Shown: positions 38,001-45,294 of the stretch, in pieces
Layout of the letters: each line of letters starts with the position of its first letter
Position numbering within the stretch: position 1 is the first letter of the stretch
NCBI GenBank assembly: GCA_029962745.1
Contig: CM057155.1
Coordinates: 29,774,483-29,838,482 of the forward strand
Direction: 5' to 3'
Length of the DNA: 64,000 nt
DNA from: Echinometra lucunter
Taxonomy: Eukaryota > Echinodermata > Echinoidea > Camarodonta > Echinometridae
Program-made: the position numbers and the translations under genes
The notes under the pieces: model-generated
Seen by the model: the letters and a program-made list of their open reading frames with translations, nothing else
What the model was told of the DNA's origin: nothing
Database searches by the model: none

Positions 38001-38576
38001 TCAAATTGAAATAAATAGCAAACTGAAAATTTAAGGCATTAATCTGAATAAATTATTATTTATACCTAGGAGAGCTAGAGTTGGAAAAAATAGCAGCACA
38101 ACGAAAACTGCCATACACCTTTACGGTGACAATGATAAGTATACTCACCAAGGAGGGGAGATTGTGAAAACATTGAGGGCACAAAATAATCTGAATGCAG
38201 GAAAAAATCTATTAACCGCGAAGACAATTTTTTTACCGAGCGATCTACAAATTCAGCCTGATTCATTTCAAATTGTAATCGTTGAGTTCTAATGATACAT
38301 AGCTACTCAAAAATAAAAAATCTTACAGCCAATGCCCTGACTCTGATCGATCAAGACTTCTTGGCTAGACCCGTCTAGCGAAGCTCGATTGACAGTACTG
38401 GCATCCTCGTCGGTCCAGTAAATCTTATTAGTCCGGTAGTCATAGTCAATACCTACAGGTGCTTGAAGCCCACTCACTGGTACCTCACTGATGTTTTCTC
38501 CATGGAAATCTGGGCCTCTGTTCTCGCCAACGAAAATCTTGCCATCGCTAACAATCAGTTATAAAGATCTTGTCAC
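19766..38576 (-). CDS. YWTD-EGF-sushi transmembrane receptor (partial gene, 8 exons)
   Basis: Eight exons read right to left: 38,327-38,576; 29,965-30,127; 28,743-28,873; 26,761-27,015; 24,922-25,032; 23,058-23,243; 21,638-21,719; 19,766-20,135. Each junction has GT/AG sites and matching phase (1,2,1,1,1,1,2). The product of about 515 residues has a YWTD beta-propeller (KIFITD, IYWTD, MFWSD, LYWTD, LYWTE, IYFTD), a six-Cys EGF-like domain, a four-Cys sushi/CCP domain, a transmembrane helix and a proline-rich cytoplasmic tail. Known families with YWTD propellers followed by EGF (LDL-receptor relatives) bind extracellular ligands; the ligand here is unknown. No signal peptide or start codon was found, so the 5' end is missing or lies above 38.6 kb. 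The first exon has a one-base frame break. The exact ortholog is not recognised, so no symbol is given. Confidence 0.85.
20336..20701 (+). mobile_element. Small hAT-type MITE in receptor intron
   Basis: Termini CACTGGCGTTAATCCTG and the complement of CACCGGCGTAAATCCG are inverted repeats. The 8-bp direct repeat TATCCCAA lies at 20,328-20,335 and 20,702-20,709. The interior has two poly-C stretches and a short TG-rich part, with no coding capacity. Confidence 0.82.
20710..21637. other. Receptor intron sequence
   Basis: AT-rich intron between the transmembrane exon and the tail exon. I see no additional exon, RNA gene or intact element in it. Confidence 0.6.
21638..21719 (-). CDS. Receptor exon: transmembrane segment
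   Basis: The acceptor TTGTTTCAG and donor AG|GTATTA bound 82 bases. The exon enters in phase 1 and leaves in phase 2, in register with its neighbours. It encodes GSS, then about 24 uninterrupted hydrophobic residues (IGLIAGIVGG to FFLLLLIIFVVY), then Arg, typical of a single-pass type I membrane anchor with a GxxxG-like small-residue face. The next exon supplies the basic cytoplasmic flank. A stand-alone start is absent, as expected for an internal exon. Confidence 0.88.
21911..22650 (+). mobile_element. Probable hAT-type element interrupted by assembly gap
   Basis: The left end CAGGGGCGGCGGAAACG resembles other CAGGGGCG termini here. The right end near 22,634-22,650 (CGTTCCGTTGTCTCTG) is its approximate inverted partner. 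No clear target duplication was found. The interior is a (CA)n tract, a 500-base gap, and a segment rich in GGGGCTCTGCCC/GGGGGCCCT motifs. Confidence 0.5.
22013..22512. other. Assembly gap of exactly 500 N
   Basis: A round-number run of N, which suggests a placeholder. Both sides carry nearly the same CGCACACACAAAAAA(A)CCC string, so the true gap may be small or even negative. All translations across it are meaningless. Confidence 0.98.
22857..22990 (+). mobile_element. tRNA-Thr-like SINE or pseudo-tRNA
   Basis: A tRNA-like head (TGGCTCAGTAACTG, AGAGCACC, then GTCTCGTAAATG with a CGT anticodon-loop resemblance, then B-box GGTTCGAAACC) runs to about 22,933. A short tail (CATCGGTCCCGTGGTCGC) follows. 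The anticodon and variable regions do not fold canonically, and the copy sits in an intron, so a functional tRNA is unlikely. Confidence 0.55.
23058..23243 (-). CDS. Receptor exon: sushi/CCP domain
   Basis: 186 bases between acceptor CTAACTCCACAG and donor CAG|GTATTG, entering and leaving in phase 1. This symmetric 1-1 exon type is common for shuffled extracellular modules. It encodes 62 residues with four cysteines in CCP order (ITCTLADPP, VTVRCDNG, VQWTCNGY, DPIDCS), the conserved Trp before Cys3 and the G-x-W before Cys4 (YTGNWDED). CCP domains form disulfide-tied beta modules that mediate binding; the partner is unknown. It lies between the EGF-like exon and the membrane exon, so it is the membrane-proximal ectodomain. 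Confidence 0.87.
23478..24746 (+). mobile_element. Tc1/mariner-type element, decayed
   Basis: The left terminus AACCCCTCAAAAAAGTTCTG at 23,478 and right terminus CAGAACTTTTTGAGGGGTT ending at 24,746 are inverted repeats. TA dinucleotides flank both ends (23,476-23,477 and 24,747-24,748), as required for Tc1/mariner insertion. At 1,269 bp it is slightly short for an intact Tc1 element. It contains a broken transposase gene and lies in the intron between the EGF and sushi exons of the receptor. Confidence 0.85.
23990..24475 (+). pseudogene. Tc1-like transposase pseudogene
   Basis: A Tc1-family helix-turn-helix region is readable at about 24,017-24,120 (VARFGESASTISRLRVKF, then FLETGGVKDRLR). 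After frameshifts and a stop, pieces of the linker (RKYPRE, LARNGY) and the first catalytic Asp motif FSDESRFCLRK appear at about 24,390-24,420. The following text loses similarity soon after, so the second and third acidic residues of the DDE/DDD triad are absent. At least two frame changes plus the 3' loss make it inactive. Intact Tc1 transposases are about 340 residues. Confidence 0.8.
24922..25032 (-). CDS. Receptor exon: EGF-like domain
   Basis: 111 bases between acceptor CCTTTCTCCAG and donor CAA|GTAAGC, entering and leaving in phase 1. It encodes 37 residues with six cysteines spaced C-x3-C-x5-C-x9-C-x1-C-x8-C and the usual aromatic/Gly end (CVCIYGWGGFSC). In LDL-receptor relatives an EGF module commonly follows the YWTD propeller and packs against it, and the order here is the same. 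No Asp/Asn calcium-binding consensus is evident. Confidence 0.88.
25033..26760. other. Receptor intron, no further exon seen
   Basis: AT-rich intron. A segment at about 26,170-26,340 is related to 9,280-9,420 (dispersed repeat). A string at 25,484-25,510 (AAACCCCCAAAAGTTCCTG) resembles the Tc1 terminus at 23,478 and may be an end fragment. Short ORFs here lack domain features. Confidence 0.5.
26761..27015 (-). CDS. Receptor exon: last YWTD propeller blades
   Basis: 255 bases between acceptor TTTTCCGCAG and donor CAA|GTAAGA, entering and leaving in phase 1. It encodes 85 residues with LYWTEG near the start, an Asp-rich loop (DLDDLSDRRDH) and a second, weaker blade motif SIYFTDF. It ends in GFTAAPTHVRIYT, which leads into the EGF exon. 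The motif spacing fits the closing blades of a six-bladed LDL-receptor class B propeller. The degenerate YFTD in place of YWTD is within the variation of the family. Confidence 0.88.
27016..28742. other. Receptor intron, no further exon seen
   Basis: AT-rich intron with a poly-G run at about 27,476-27,484 and a short G-rich patch at about 28,210-28,240. No domain-bearing exon, RNA gene or intact transposon is recognised. Confidence 0.55.
28743..28873 (-). CDS. Receptor exon: YWTD blade
   Basis: 131 bases between an acceptor ending TCCTTAAAG and donor CAAG|GTAGAA. It enters in phase 2 (completing a Gly codon) and leaves in phase 1. It encodes KLYWTDEG near the start, an Asp-Gly turn (SNKDGSG) and LQQPYGLALDS at the end. 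The last matches the P-x-G-L-A-x-D signature that precedes each YWTD strand in LDL-receptor class B repeats. The next blade motif follows directly in exon 26,761-27,015. Confidence 0.87.
28874..29217. other. Intron with ATA/ATG-rich simple repeat
   Basis: About 28,990-29,115 is an AATAATGAT-type simple repeat. The remainder is AT-rich intron with no gene. Confidence 0.6.
29218..29347. mobile_element. 130-bp hairpin MITE
   Basis: The left end GGCTCCGTAACACAAAGC at 29,218 and right end GCTTTGTGTTACGGGGCC ending at 29,347 are inverted repeats. Further pairing (GATTGATTG/CAATCAATC) lies inside, so the whole unit can fold. No clear target duplication. Confidence 0.7.
29348..29964. other. Receptor intron, nothing further seen
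   Basis: AT-rich intron with a three-fold CTTATA(CT) stutter at about 29,471-29,492. No exon or RNA gene recognised. Confidence 0.55.
29965..30127 (-). CDS. Receptor exon: YWTD blade (MFWSD)
   Basis: 163 bases between a pyrimidine-rich acceptor ending CTTATAAAG and donor GAGG|GTGAGC. It enters in phase 1 (completing a Tyr codon when joined to exon 38,327-38,576) and leaves in phase 2. It encodes PQGIVLDL, then MFWSDTLLERI, the loop ANLDGSNRRTII and YRPWAIALS. The order P-x-G-I, x-F-W-S-D, L-D-G-S-x-R is the standard class B repeat layout. Confidence 0.87.
30128..31032. other. Receptor intron; (TG)n at 30,584-30,623
   Basis: Intron with one TG microsatellite of about 20 units, which creates Val/Cys-rich open frames on both strands. 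No gene seen. Confidence 0.65.
31496..33560 (+). repeat. Tandem ~155-190-bp blocks with GAGCGAGCGCAGCGAGCG core
   Basis: Copies of the core start near 31,498, 31,668, 31,856, 32,012, 32,168, 33,295 and 33,473. Each is followed by an A/T tract and then a conserved spacer (AAGTGATAATTCTTCATCAA, GATGGGCTTAAAGATATC). The series is interrupted by a MITE at 32,701-33,149. The right arm has the inverted form near 34,522 and 34,690. Confidence 0.8.
32701..33149 (+). mobile_element. PIF/Harbinger-type MITE with 48-bp inverted ends
   Basis: TGCTAGGAGTCCACTGGG at the left is mirrored by CCCAGTGGACTCCTAGCA at the right. The symmetry continues through GGCGCCAGTTCGCGCCAG for about 48 bp in total. The 3-bp direct repeat TAA at 32,698-32,700 and 33,150-33,152 fits TWA insertion. 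The interior is rich in GGCGCC/TGGCG motifs and noncoding. It is inserted inside the foldback element. Confidence 0.85.
34326..34481. mobile_element. 156-bp hairpin MITE
   Basis: GGGGAGCGTTTCATCAA at the left and TTTCATGAAACGCTCCCC at the right are inverted repeats, with further internal pairing around TGTCTGACAAG and GCCGACAAG. It lies within the central part of the foldback element. No target duplication was resolved. Confidence 0.7.
35337..35394 (+). repeat. (GAA)n microsatellite
   Basis: About 18 GAA/AGA units near the right end of the foldback element. The Arg/Lys-rich open frame over it is not a gene. Confidence 0.95.
35582..36084. other. Receptor intron, nothing further seen
   Basis: AT-rich unique-looking intron sequence between two repeat elements. 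Confidence 0.5.
36085..36295 (-). mobile_element. Solo copy of the GGCCGTACGCAG MITE, one end lost
   Basis: The right end CTGCGTACGGCCATG preceded by a poly-C run, and the interior (CAAATCCTTCAATTTC in reverse, GGGAGCGAAGCGACC), match the nested elements at 1414-1656 and 8093-8338 in inverse orientation. The opposite terminus is not recognisable near 36,085, so this copy is truncated. Confidence 0.75.
36523..37940 (-). repeat. Second array of the foldback tandem unit
   Basis: A CAGGGGCGTCGCTAGAG terminus-like string at 36,527 and a poly-C run are followed by about seven units. Their CCTCGCTCGCTGCGCTCGCT cores lie near 36,775, 36,946, 37,125, 37,256, 37,427, 37,590 and 37,753, spacing about 130-180 bp. 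The array ends in the GGGCTTTATACGGTTGAAT and CGACGTTGGTCG segment also found in the foldback arms. Its orientation equals that of the right arm of 31,041-35,573. No matching second arm was found. Confidence 0.78.
38327..38576 (-). CDS. Receptor exon: first YWTD blades, frame broken
   Basis: A strong acceptor (TTTTGTATTGTTCCAG at 38,577-38,592) opens the exon; donor T|GTAAGA closes it in phase 1. From 38,576 the phase-1 frame reads GDKIFITDC and hits TAG at about 38,549. One base out of register the text continues DGKIFVGENRG, GLQAPVGIDYD, NKIYWTDEDAS, ASLDGSSQEVLI to the donor. Both parts are clearly one class B region, so a one-base insertion or deletion near 38,548-38,556 separates them. 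A weak acceptor at 38,548-38,549 could instead start a shorter exon at 38,547. Either a sequencing error or a real lesion is possible. This is the first supported exon; upstream exons were not found. Confidence 0.78.
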
Positions 38577-40400
38577 CTGGAACAATACAAAAGCATAAGT
38601 ACATATTTATTCAATTATGGAAAATTAATAATAGCAATAATGATGATCTCAATGAAAACATCAACAACGATATTGTTATAATCACTGATAATAATGACAA
38701 AATTGGTAATATTGTCATTAAAGTTGTCATTGTTATCATTACTATTCCTATTCCTATCATTTTTGAGGTATCATTACTATCTACACTGTAAAAATTATTG
38801 TATAAATACAGGATTTAGGCTGTAAAATAACGATTTTCCCTGTTTTGCCTTAGAAATACAAAAGTTTCCCTGTAAATTTACAAAATAATGGCTTTTATAC
38901 GGAAAATATACATATATTTACAGGAACAAATATTTTTTAACTTTAAAAGAACGGGTTTCTCTTACAAATACGACCATCCCCATATCAAATAACAGGATGC
39001 TAAATAAAAATTACTAATAATTTACAAAATATTTGGGTTGTAAAGTTATAAGCAAAACGTCCAAATAACGAACTTGGAATGTTTCAAGAACGTTCAGAAA
39101 ACGTCAAATTGTTAGCTGGGTTAATATTTTCTATTTTGATTTGGGGGAGTAAGGTCAGGTAATGATTGCGGTGTGCAGGTGCTGGCTAGTAGTTTGTTTT
39201 AATAGGTTATTAGTTAGATGTTAGAGTATCATGAACTGATACTTGGAGTCGTATCTGTAAGTATTTTGTTTACTTTATGTTTGATACTACAAATTTAGTT
39301 GTTATCTAAATTAATTTTTAATTCATTTTGAGGGTACAGAAATTGAGGTTAAGATTTAGGTGAATGGGTTTTCCCCACCATCAGGCCAAATGCTCTGCAC
39401 CCTGCCAAAGCATTTGAATGCAATAACTCCCTGGGTAACCGAGTCACTGACCACTGAGAGAGATCGGGCTCCTCTCAAGGATCAGCCGCGAAGGATCAGA
39501 CGCCAACCACCGACCATTAGGAGAGTCATATTGGCTCCTCCCGAATGGCCTAAGTGGAAAGGAGTGAGCATCCCACAGTTGACCGTTTAATAAACCACTG
39601 ATTTACCAGTTAGCCCACTAAAATAGCACTTTCGTCAAAACGGCCTAATTTACCAAATATAACCACTGATCCTTGTCCAAATAACTTTTCTAACAAATAA
39701 TTAATCTTAAAGAATCAAGATAATCCCCTATATCCATAAAACATGCAAATTATGCAAATTTTCACATTCATTACGACTATCAGATACGTTGCCCGCGTAC
39801 GTTGCAAGCCCCGGAGGTTCACACGTTATACCTAGTGCGTATGTAACTCTATGACATTATAACAGATTAAATTGTTCGTTACAGTTCTTTGGAACAATCG
39901 CCCCGCCCATATTCATCACTCATCCACCACTGACACTTTTAAGAAAAAAATAAGACTTACCTCTTTGAATAACATCTTAAATACATATACAGTTAAAGAA
40001 TTTGAACTTGGATTATTTAGTTGCCAACCTCGCTTTGACTGCTGCTTAAAGTAAAGAAACAACAAACGTGTCAATGTGTACGGTGCGCGCTATGTACACG
40101 TACACAACAACCCCAGGCCACGCCGCAGGCCATACGCTGCAATGCGGAGAAAAGCTGCAGCAAGCTCGAAAGCGCTCGAACAAAGTCCAGAAAAATCGAA
40201 ACTATACGTAAACCGACCAATCAGATCAGGTTTTGCAGTCAACACTCAATGTAAGTGCTGCAGTTTGCCTGTTTCTTGCATAGCACTCATTTTCCGCACT
40301 CAAATATTCAGCACGTTTCGGTTTCCTTGTTAAAGTTAACTCGTCAAGTGCGGATTTTGGCATTTCAAGTGCAGAATCTCACACAGCACCCAACATTTAG
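38577..40400. other. No supported gene; missing 5' receptor exons sought here
   Basis: An AAT/ATC-rich simple-sequence patch covers about 38,610-38,760. A 76-codon plus-strand frame at 39,360-39,590 has a basic, proline-containing end (PRRIRRQPPTIRR) faintly like the tail of an LTR-retrotransposon polyprotein, but no core domain supports this. A repeat terminus (CGTTCAGAAAACGTC, TTGTTAGCTGGG) at about 39,055-39,120 recurs at 41,520-41,585. No signal-peptide exon was recognised on the minus strand. Confidence 0.4.
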
Positions 40401-40419
40401 CACCTCAGTTTTTTGCGTG

Positions 40420-41590
40420 TAGGTTTAAGATATAGGATAGGACAGGATATAGGCATAGGGTTTTTAGGATTATAGACCATTAAGTGGATTGTACTGAAAG
40501 AGCTTCTCTTCAGGATAAAATTATTGTTTTTATCATAATTATTAAAAGTTTACTGGACGTTCTTAAAAGTTTCTTAAAGGTTTTCTAAACGTTCTTAAAA
40601 AAGGTTTTGTGAATGCTCTTAAAAGGTTTTTCTGAACGTTCTCAAAACGTTTTTAAAACGTCCAAAGGTTTTCTGCAGGTCCTTAGACAGGAAAGCAATC
40701 GATCATGATTCATGAATATTCACAAAAGACCATAACTGACCAAAATCATATTTTTAAAAGGATAAATGGCAATCTATTTTGGCAATTATATAATGCAAAA
40801 AATAATGCAAAATGTATTAACATTATGATGTGGAAGAGGTTCATCGTGGTGAAGGATTGAGTAGAAGAAATAACCAGTTGTCTCACGATGTAGCAAACGT
40901 AGTAGGAAAGCAGTCAATGTATTAACATTGATTGTAATGCCCAAAATGCAATTCGAAGAGGTATTTGTAGGTCTAAATTTAAAAATTGTAATCGTCAACT
41001 ATTTCTTTACGGTAATTGCAATCTGGTCCCTATATATAGAAAGACATGACAAGAGTTCAGTCCATAGGTTTAGGATATAGGATAGAATATATGATAGGCA
41101 TAAGCATAGGGTTTTTAGGATTATAGGAAGACAGATAGAATTATAGACCATTAAGTGGATTGTACTGAAAGAGCTTCTCTTCATGATAAATTTATTGTTT
41201 TTATTATAATTATGAAAGGTTTACTGGACGTTCTTAAAAGGTTCTTAGGTTTTCTAAACGTTCTTAAAAGGTTTTCTGAACGTTCTTAAAAGGTTTTCTG
41301 AACGTTCTTAAAAGGTTTTTTCTGAACGTTCTTGCAACATTTTTAAAACGTCTAAAGGTTTTCTGCAGGTCCTTAGACCCGAAAGCAAATGCATAAAAGG
41401 TTTCAAATTGGTTTTTAAAACGTTTAGAAAAAGGTTTCAGAAACGTCCAATAAAACGTTTTATGGATTGTCAAAAACCTTCCACAAAAAAACTTCAAAAA
41501 AAAAAACGTTTCTACGAAACGTCCAAAGAACCAACTTGGAACGTTTATATAAAGTTCAGAAAACGTCCGATTGTTAGTTGGGTAACCATG
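40420..41590 (+). repeat. Duplicated noncoding repeat with GGTTTTCTGAACGTTC units
   Basis: A segment of about 300 bp at 40,425-40,720 (ATAGGCATAGGGTTTTTAGG, GACCATTAAGTGGATTGTAC, GAGCTTCTCTTCA) is repeated in direct orientation at about 41,070-41,395. Each is followed by several AAAAGGTTTTCTGAACGTTC units. The second copy continues into CGTTTAGAAAAAGGTTTC and the CAGAAAACGTCCGATTGTTA terminus. It is a transposon-derived repeat of unassigned class. Confidence 0.65.
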
Positions 41591-41599
41591 ATCGTTGGG

Positions 41600-42288
41600 C
41601 AACCCAGAATTTGAGACCTATTTCGCGGGTTTCAAGTACATTTTCAGCCATTTTTATCCCTATCTGGCACAAAACGGGTACAAATTGGCCTTTAAAAAAA
41701 ACACACACACACCCTTATTTTTCTCATTTCAGGTACACTGTTTGCAAAACAAGGACCAGATTTTTTTTTTTTTTAAATTTCGAGTAGAGGTCTACATGAA
41801 AAAAGACCTCTCAGTTTTACGCGAAATTTTCGTGTGATTTCATCCTCTTCAAGTTCAGTAATCTAGTATGGAATATCATGCAGTCACAAAATCTAGTGAA
41901 TACTTCCTAGTTTATCGAAATCTATTTATTTTGCCCCATTAAAGTTAATGTAGAGGGAAATAAATTCAGCAGGGTTGTTTCTTTGTCATGCCGTGTAAAT
42001 ACGTAACAAATGGAATGACAGAAATCAATGAATTACCTGATATAAATGCACGAAAGGATTATAATGTATGAAAGATTTAATAACAGTAGACAATACAAAA
42101 CAAATATTCATTCACAATATTCATTATGTAATAAAGAAAAGAGGGAGGAAGAAATTGGCATATACTTTGAATATAGAGCGGGATGTGAAGTACTCTTTTA
42201 TAATGAAATTCAATACCAGTAGATGCATAAACAATTAAGAGAAATTTTAGAAGTTGAGTTTCCTTTTTTAAAACACCAGGTATATATA
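41600..42288. other. No gene seen
   Basis: AT-rich sequence with a short CA run at about 41,701-41,712. No coding or RNA feature supported. Confidence 0.5.
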
Positions 42289-42453
42289 CACACTAAGAAA
42301 TTAGGGTGCAATTCAGCCCCCTTAGACCGCTGGTACAATGGCAGCACCCGGGGTGTCGAGTTCAGGGTGCAGATCTGCACCCTATAGGGTGCTGCTATTG
42401 TACCAGCGGTCTGCCCCTATGGGTGCAGATTTGCACCCTAATATCTTAGTGTG
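42289..42453. mobile_element. 165-bp hairpin MITE, TA-flanked
   Basis: CACACTAAGAAATTAGGGTG at the left pairs with CACCCTAATATCTTAGTGTG at the right. A second inner pair (GACCGCTGGTACAATGGCAG / CTGCTATTGTACCAGCGGTC) makes almost the whole element one hairpin. TA at 42,287-42,288 and 42,454-42,455 suggests a Tc1/mariner-type TA insertion. Noncoding. Confidence 0.8.
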
Positions 42454-42455
42454 TA

Positions 42456-43403
42456 CACTGTTGGTCATAAAGTTGGAACAAAAGTGTTTACGTCCATTAA
42501 CAATTTTCGCCACGAAATTCGTAACCACCGCATTTCACTTCACGCCACGCCACTTCGTGACTTTTTTTCTTTCAAGTCTCGCACATCTTTTGACACTAAG
42601 TTTACGAAAAATCGGTCACCGTTACCGAGTCACGTGACCCTTTGTGACCTTATGTCAGCCCGAAAACGGAGAATTTCTGAGTTTTGTGTACAAAACAAAT
42701 GGGAAAATGCATTTCCAAGTATTCTTCTATTATCTTCTATAATTTATTCTTTGAGCTGTTATTATCACTTATTCTAACTGAATAGTGGTCCAGATAACAC
42801 CCTGAAACAGCGAACTTGAAAAAAACAAAACAATAAAAAAGCTAAAGTTGAAAAACAAAAAATACATAAGAAATTCGCAAAATAATAGAATACATAAGAA
42901 TTGAAATCACTTAAAGAAATTTTCTTTCCTTATAATGTTTGTAATGTTTATAAGGAACTTCTTGCATATAAATTTCATCTCCAGAGCCTTTCATTACTTA
43001 ATCATCACTCAAAATGTGATTTATGCGTATAATTAGCATAAATCATAATAAAGATTAACATAAGCAATATCGATGGATTTGTGTTCTTTATGCGATTCTT
43101 AATGTCCGTACAAAATTTTGTGTCGATCGGTCATGTCGAGGCCGAGATATGCCCCCCCCCCCTCCCAGTCCTCAATACCTCCAAAATAGCCCAGTCTTTT
43201 TAGGGTTCTGAAATGATTTTGACAATGATTTCTTCCTAGTAGATAATGTATACATTGCCAGATTATACTGACATATCATGAAATAGCAAGAGTAAGTATT
43301 TGTTTTGCGTGAAGAACGTGCTTCTCCATGATGTAACAAAATCGCAATTTTTATCTTGTTTTAGGAAACAATAAGATGGATATATACCGTCCTAGTGAAA
43401 AGG

Positions 43404-43445
<42 letters not shown>

Positions 43446-43715
43446 GAACTGACTGTCCCTTTTGAGACAAATATGAAGAATAGTCATATATATAAGGTTA
43501 ACAAACATACACCTTTGGTTAACGATCTTAGACATTCTTAAAAACCTTTAAAAAGTTGTTATTGTTACACTTTATAAGTGTAAGAAAGCAAATCAAACAC
43601 GTGTGACAGACCTGAATCGGCTTGCCTTGGTAACGTCCTACGGAATCTATAATCTTAGGAACGAACCTCAGTGGACTGACGCCGACTACATGTCTGTCCC
43701 CGAATCCAAACTTTG
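42456..43715. other. No gene seen; (TA)n at about 43,411-43,442
   Basis: AT-rich sequence with one TA microsatellite and a short poly-C stretch near 43,152-43,163. No supported gene. Confidence 0.5.
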
Positions 43716-43990
43716 CAGGCGCGTAGCCGGGGGCGATGGGGGCGGTCGCCCCCCAAACGCCACCAAAAAAAAAGAAAAAAGAAAGAAAAAATGAAGAAAA
43801 AAGCGTGAGCGAGAAAAGAAAAAGAGAAGAGAACGTAAGAAGAGCGGGAGTAACCAAGCAACAGTGACAAAGAAACCTCGGAGCTCCCAGCAACCTCCCC
43901 CCTAGGGAGCGCGCTTTGCGCGCTCAGTAGGTGATGAACTTCGCGTGCTCACTACCGCCCCCCTAAAATGAAATCCTAGCTACGCCAAAG
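43716..43990 (+). mobile_element. Probable hAT-type MITE
   Basis: CAGGCGCGTAGCCGGGG at the left and CCTAGCTACGCCAAAG at the right are inverted-repeat-like termini of the CAGGGGCGTAG kind. The interior has GGGGGCGGTCGCCCCCC, an A/AAG-rich stretch and a GCGCGCTTTGCGCGC palindrome. The 8-bp flanks do not match cleanly, so the class is tentative. Confidence 0.55.
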
Positions 43991-44086
43991 TGTTAAAATA
44001 TTCCACTCCCTATTACTGCGTAGAGCAAGTTGGTTACTTCAGGCATTGTCCTATCTTATCTTTTCCATAAGATTACGCTTACGACG

Positions 44087-44091
<5 letters not shown>

Positions 44092-44143
<52 letters not shown>
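44092..44143. repeat. (TA)n microsatellite
   Basis: About 25 TA units immediately before a TGTCCCAGAAA string. That string is also the terminus of the element at 49,136-50,612. Confidence 0.95.
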
Positions 44144-44145
<2 letters not shown>

Positions 44146-44860
44146 GGTGTCCCAGAAAAAGAGGAACGGCGGATTTTCAGTACTTTACCTTTGGAAACTA
44201 TGCAATTTTTCTACATCTTTTGGTACAGCAATCTCTACCAAGAAGAATGATATCGATATCATTGAATTCGATGGAGTAATTTTGATTCTATGCCCATGTC
44301 TTAAAATACGGTGATTTTCAAATATTGGGCAAGAAATGAGAGTAAAATTGTGTCATAAAGGCCTTTCATAATACGATGTTTCTGGGAAGTCCATTGATGC
44401 ATGTAAATAACAAAAAATGCCATATGATAGGCAGTTCCCGGCACAATTCTGCTCTCATCTGTCGCAAAAACATGCGGAATTTGAAACGGAAATAGAATCA
44501 AAGTTACTTCACCAAACTAAATGATCTCGGTATCATTTTCTTTGGTGATAGATGCTTTAGCCATTGGTGTAAACAAAATATCAACATTTCATTGAAAAAT
44601 GATCATCAGGGAGAGACTGTGAGAACTCTTCTACAAAAGTCATGAAGATCAAAAAATAAACTGCGATGAAAGAACAGGAATTAAGATAGCTAGAAATTAA
44701 TCAGATAAACGAACATGCAAAGTCAAAGTGGAAATGATATCAAATAAAAGAAGAGACTTTACTCTTCCTACTAGTATCAATGTATCAAACATATCATATC
44801 TCATTATTATGATATCTATCTCCAAAAACGGGTTTCCTTTTTTTCTAGGACGTCTTGTCA
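44144..44860. other. Repeat-derived noncoding segment
   Basis: It starts with GTGTCCCAGAAAAAGAGG, like the ends of the 49,136-50,612 element, but no opposite end was found. The minus-strand frame at 44,301-44,501 has no recognisable domain. Confidence 0.4.
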
Positions 44861-44940
44861 TTAAACTGTATACACTGAGGAAGGCCCGAGGCGGGCCGAA
44901 AATTCTGAACAATAAAAGCTAATGTTGGATTTACACATGG
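44861..44940 (+). ncRNA. Hammerhead-like ribozyme core (candidate)
   Basis: CTGAGGA (44,875-44,881) is followed by a GC-rich hairpin (AGGCCCGAGGCGGGCC, stem GGCCC/GGGCC) and GAAA (44,898-44,901). This is the CUGANGA-stem II-GAAA core order of hammerhead ribozymes, with one extra A before stem II. Stems I and III and the cleavage triplet could not be assigned with confidence. Hammerhead motifs are known in the terminal repeats of Penelope-like elements, one of which lies 1.7 kb away, so this may be a Penelope end fragment. Confidence 0.4.
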
Positions 44941-44976
44941 CGTACCTTCGAGTCTTTTTAAGTTATTACTGTCTAC

Positions 44977-44979
<3 letters not shown>

Positions 44980-45027
<48 letters not shown>
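44980..45027. repeat. (TA)n microsatellite
   Basis: About 24 TA units that abut the left arm of the 120-bp inverted repeat starting at 45,028. Confidence 0.95.
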
Positions 45028-45031
<4 letters not shown>

Positions 45032-45294
45032 AAAGAAATTTGACAAATGCAAACAACTTTGGCAACTCCCTTGTAAATAATAAACAGTGAAAGAAATGAA
45101 AATGGGAGAATAATAATTGCGTAGCTTTCTCAATGTTCCCCAGAGCTGTCATCCGTTTTGAATCTAGGGTTGAAAGCTCTGGGGAACATTAAGAAAGCTA
45201 CGCAATTATTATTCTCCCATTTTCATTTCTTTCACTGTTTATTATTTACAAGGGAGTTGCCAAAGTTGTTTGCATTTGTCAAATTTCTTTCAAT
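45028..45294. repeat. 120-bp inverted repeat with 27-bp spacer
   Basis: 45,028-45,147 and 45,175-45,294 are reverse complements with a single noticed mismatch (CAATGTTCC against GGAACATTA). A direct partial copy of the right arm (ATTGAGAAAGCTACGCAATT and following) lies at about 45,578-45,630, so the arm belongs to a dispersed repeat. Near-identity implies a young event or gene-conversion-like maintenance. Confidence 0.9.

Noticed and set aside
39360..39590. LTR-retrotransposon polyprotein tail
   Set aside because: Only a faint basic/proline-rich resemblance; no protease, reverse transcriptase, RNase H or integrase motif and no LTRs nearby.
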